A stretch of DNA of 5,194 bases from an uncultured Clostridia bacterium (GTDB taxonomy: Bacteria > Bacillota_A > Clostridia > Christensenellales > Aristaeellaceae): NCBI GenBank assembly GCA_945871545.1, contig CAMBWJ010000162.1, positions 1 through 5,194 on the forward strand, written 5' to 3'. This document shows positions 5,079-5,194 of the stretch, piece after piece (position 1 is the first letter of the stretch; each line of letters opens with the position of its first letter). The translations under genes and the position numbers were made by a program. The notes beneath the pieces were generated by a model. The model was not told the origin of the DNA. It saw nothing but the letters and a program-made list of their open reading frames with translations, and ran no database searches.

Positions 5079-5194
5079 CGTTGTCACGAACGCGACAACA
5101 AAATGCGACATAATCGATCCTTGAAAACGATACAGCGAGGTAAATCAAGATACAAGAACAGTCAGATTTCTGAGAGAGTAAACGCCTGATTTGC
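5079..5194 (+). other. Transcript leader, possibly of an rRNA operon
   Basis: The last 116 nt follow a very strong promoter and contain no supported protein start. CCTTGAAAACG (about 5120-5130) resembles the boxA-like CTTTGAAAAC seen in Firmicutes rRNA leaders, and the A-rich bases after it resemble the run-up to 16S rRNA. No rRNA sequence itself is visible, so another structured leader remains possible. A dyad GTTGTC-N8-GACAAC lies at its start (5080-5099). Confidence 0.35.
5080..5099 (+). promoter_or_regulatory. Dyad at the rightward transcription start
   Basis: GTTGTC (5080-5085) and GACAAC (5094-5099) form a perfect 6-bp inverted repeat with an 8-nt centre, right at the predicted start site. 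It could be an operator for a dimeric repressor or a 5'-terminal RNA hairpin. I do not recognise it as a known operator. Confidence 0.4.

Noticed and set aside
5102..5189. Short plus-strand open frame of 29 amino acids after the rightward promoter
   Set aside because: It has no ribosome site before its ATG and a basic, featureless product; the region looks like an untranslated leader.

Overview
The window looks like a GC-rich Firmicutes chromosome, probably a Clostridia-type gut lineage. The signs are a T-box riboswitch, a SigI-family sigma factor, strong Shine-Dalgarno sites and consensus sigma-A promoters. All recognisable protein genes are on the minus strand, so the text runs from the right edge to the left. 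The long plus-strand open frames are antisense shadows.

Right part (about 4305-5194, no protein gene): two divergent consensus promoters, each TTGACA-17-TATAAT, flank a dyad-rich intergenic stretch. The rightward promoter (5044-5072) fires out of the window into a leader that resembles an rRNA-operon leader; no gene body is visible. The leftward promoter (4770-4798) drives a complete T-box leader with specifier codon UGG, acceptor-pairing bulge UGGC and a strong terminator (4456-4498). Both readouts point to tRNA-Trp.

Centre (1607-4304): a three-gene ABC importer operon, trpX (binding protein), trpY (permease) and trpZ (ATPase). It is translated with good ribosome sites, has a stem-loop between trpX and trpY, and trpY and trpZ overlap by 8 nt. 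Uncharged tRNA-Trp should switch the operon on. None of the 873 encoded residues is tryptophan, which fits a system that must be made during tryptophan starvation. After trpZ comes an unusual run of five closely packed hairpins (1423-1593), then an intrinsic terminator (1351-1382).

Left part (1-1316): a small exported protein with two C-X2-C-X4-H-X4-C zinc-knuckle motifs (693-1253), then the 5' part of a sigI gene that runs off the left edge (1-531). No sigma-A promoter is apparent before the exported-protein gene. Instead there is a CACCCCC box and a downstream CGAA, which resemble the SigI promoter signature. A possible reading is a SigI-controlled envelope or secreted factor encoded next to its sigma factor. 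This pair and the hairpin array are the least explained parts of the window.
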